Assembly: GCA_963693365.1 (NCBI GenBank)
Contig: CAVNZM010000002.1
Span: 5,580,001 to 5,644,000, forward strand
Direction of reading: 5' to 3'
Source: Amoebidium appalachense
Taxonomy: Eukaryota > Ichthyosporea
DNA: 64,000 nucleotides
Every line of letters begins with the position of its first letter. Position 1 is the first letter of the stretch. Below, piece after piece: positions 62,201 through 64,000 of this stretch. The notes under the pieces were generated by a model. The model had not been told where the DNA came from and did not search any database. It saw only the letters and a program-made list of their open reading frames with translations. Both the position numbers and the translations under genes were made by a program.

Positions 62201-62348
62201 TGCTAAAACATTGCTTAACAAAGGCTACTCGTTTAGACTCTTGCACCACAAAATGCACAGCTTTCTCGCCACACACCCGCACATATACCGTGGCGTTCAC
62301 TCCTCTCACATACTCTCCATCATCACTAAAAAGATCAACACTCCCTAG
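59145..62348 (+). CDS. Penelope-like element protein: N-terminal GIY-YIG endonuclease and reverse transcriptase
   Basis: A single open frame of 1,067 codons. Residues about 155-245 form a GIY-YIG nuclease (VIYVVFHKTIGRCYVGETS, then FERFQRH and YWDMAKYGHESF). CPC at residues 471-473, followed by GHVLTSRLDIPGL and FGTKFRMQ, matches the CxC region of the Naiad/Chlamys group of Penelope-like elements, where the nuclease is N-terminal rather than C-terminal. The reverse transcriptase follows: KMHKTPPTFRFIANS, FDFSTLYTKI (first catalytic Asp, about 757), GIPMGTNCAVFLANFYL and RYIDDL (catalytic Asp pair, about 904-905). The frame is uninterrupted, which suggests recent insertion. The first ~20 codons overlap the presumed SPX exon, so the true start may be an ATG at 59186 or later. 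Confidence 0.93.
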   Translation: MFLSNSRFACSHAMTSNLLFMPAGWSPGLTSTPLYRFPLWGGESARYGVGKCARLAPTVLGSGPFGGGVAPPRETFSTQRHSRQLSRKHVSAFYNAHNTSHAYTNAPRTISWQQLAGPYTNTVLNRTHPMLKRLWRLQLKHSLTKHALHPIHDTNVIYVVFHKTIGRCYVGETSKSAFERFQRHSQNSRKWALFKHKEHNRPLYWDMAKYGHESFIMFPIEQLPRTNADTDKTQRLARERFWTHILQAHVPTTGYNSQYRSHRQSRNRFTRVHNPMLYMRARLALHNTPPPTPPPPSPAPAPAPALNLPPIHPSRMFLSRCFTRRLLHIDSLMSRGIFSSAYLHRFNTSNIVRMKEHLLAFPTGIAQPRLSQIAACLKRELRSRFELERVDMSQPHVMLVSVFHNSGLDRIPLQRIIKDKEIHALLPLEMRKFRISAVWKYVSTLGYTTINCKHTARLPQDTIANIHAQPCPCNDPHYAPYVHPQHGHVLTSRLDIPGLPADFASLMHFGTKFRMQVEQTEDTTCSNLLTQALQSFCNKMYDLGMAAYPSLNPWAAAVFTKCRPFLPYAQHAPNTHTVPQASVLLLRRFQKRFVVTTMDKASNTFVIVCKKHYVSSITAELHAPAATYTVCNTAPKDIVAQHLAFLKTHDIKGTPGRRTARLPTFQAIVKMHKTPPTFRFIANSSATSLEPLSRLLTSVFKFVSPDVERMWCDVVKPHLPHNTSSWILTDSTALTHTINALNRTTRQHENTPVSVFDFSTLYTKIDLHDLKARLTTLIDAIFVKKCTDARKPHMFIKKTGSTLSWVDRVDDDSQDDSFEPKEHSLHLSKAQLVDFLCFLVDNIYVVFGDTLYKQDIGIPMGTNCAVFLANFYLFTYELDFVRKLIAHERIDVLVDFQFTRRYIDDLISLHNPRILSHLYLEDCDFGLYPKTSLQLNPAGSSPSVPYLDLHITCTNHGIHTTIYNKLDTPTFNTLDIVRFPHHDSFISRTAKYGIMTSQMHSYQRKCSTLAAFTTCTARLAKTLLNKGYSFRLLHHKMHSFLATHPHIYRGVHSSHILSIITKKINTP

Positions 62349-62360
62349 TCCCCCACTCTA
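59206..62360 (+). mobile_element. Penelope-like retroelement (permuted, N-terminal GIY-YIG type)
   Basis: Element boundaries are estimated. The 5' edge is placed where SPX-like coding ends (near GCCGGCTGGGTGG). The 3' edge is placed just after the stop, where C-runs begin. No terminal repeats or target-site duplication could be identified by eye. It is sense to the SPX gene. Confidence 0.75.

Positions 62361-64000
<1,640 letters not shown>

Overview
The window is nuclear DNA of a eukaryote. Its genes are split by many spliceosomal introns with GT..AG ends whose reading phases match across exons. It also holds a Penelope-like retroelement, a family of short interspersed elements, satellites, and extreme microsatellite and homopolymer load: (GT)n/(CA)n, (GA)n, and C- or G-runs of 20-45 bases. 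A GT34 glycosyltransferase, an EFG1-type ribosome-biogenesis factor, a GLUT-type sugar porter and a permuted Penelope element together suggest a protist or other non-animal lineage. I cannot name the species. No prokaryotic, organellar or viral features were seen.

Layout. 1-615: two exons of an unrecognised minus-strand gene running off the left edge. 645-3060 and 4210-5160: two tandem satellites sharing a 19-bp palindromic core. 5923-8129: a plus-strand gene joining a chromodomain to a diverged ubiquitin-specific-protease (USP) fold, with one frame break. 8130-14140: gene-poor, mainly (GT)n and G-runs. 14216-17313: three-exon GT34 glycosyltransferase. 19430-19835: fold-back and duplicated sequence. 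19832-20505: a DNA-methyltransferase-like exon and an acidic ORF. 21861-25710: five-exon Pro/Gln-rich multi-span membrane protein. 28518-33620: asparagine synthetase. 38592-42278: seven-exon sugar transporter. 46840-53032: EFG1-like rRNA-processing protein with a basic RGG tail knocked out of frame. 54358 to about 59205: SPX-domain gene, apparently broken by a Penelope-like element (59145-62348) with an N-terminal GIY-YIG nuclease. 62350-64000: C-, CT- and T-runs.

The recognisable genes are housekeeping or metabolic and do not form a shared pathway or operon. The main common pattern is in their introns. Most carry long poly(C) runs on the coding strand, often starting 5-12 nt after the 5' splice site. 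In addition, a poly(C)-tailed short element with Pol III A/B-box-like motifs occurs six times. All six copies lie in introns and in the sense orientation of the host gene. This sense-strand intronic poly(C)/SINE system is the most interesting candidate in the window.
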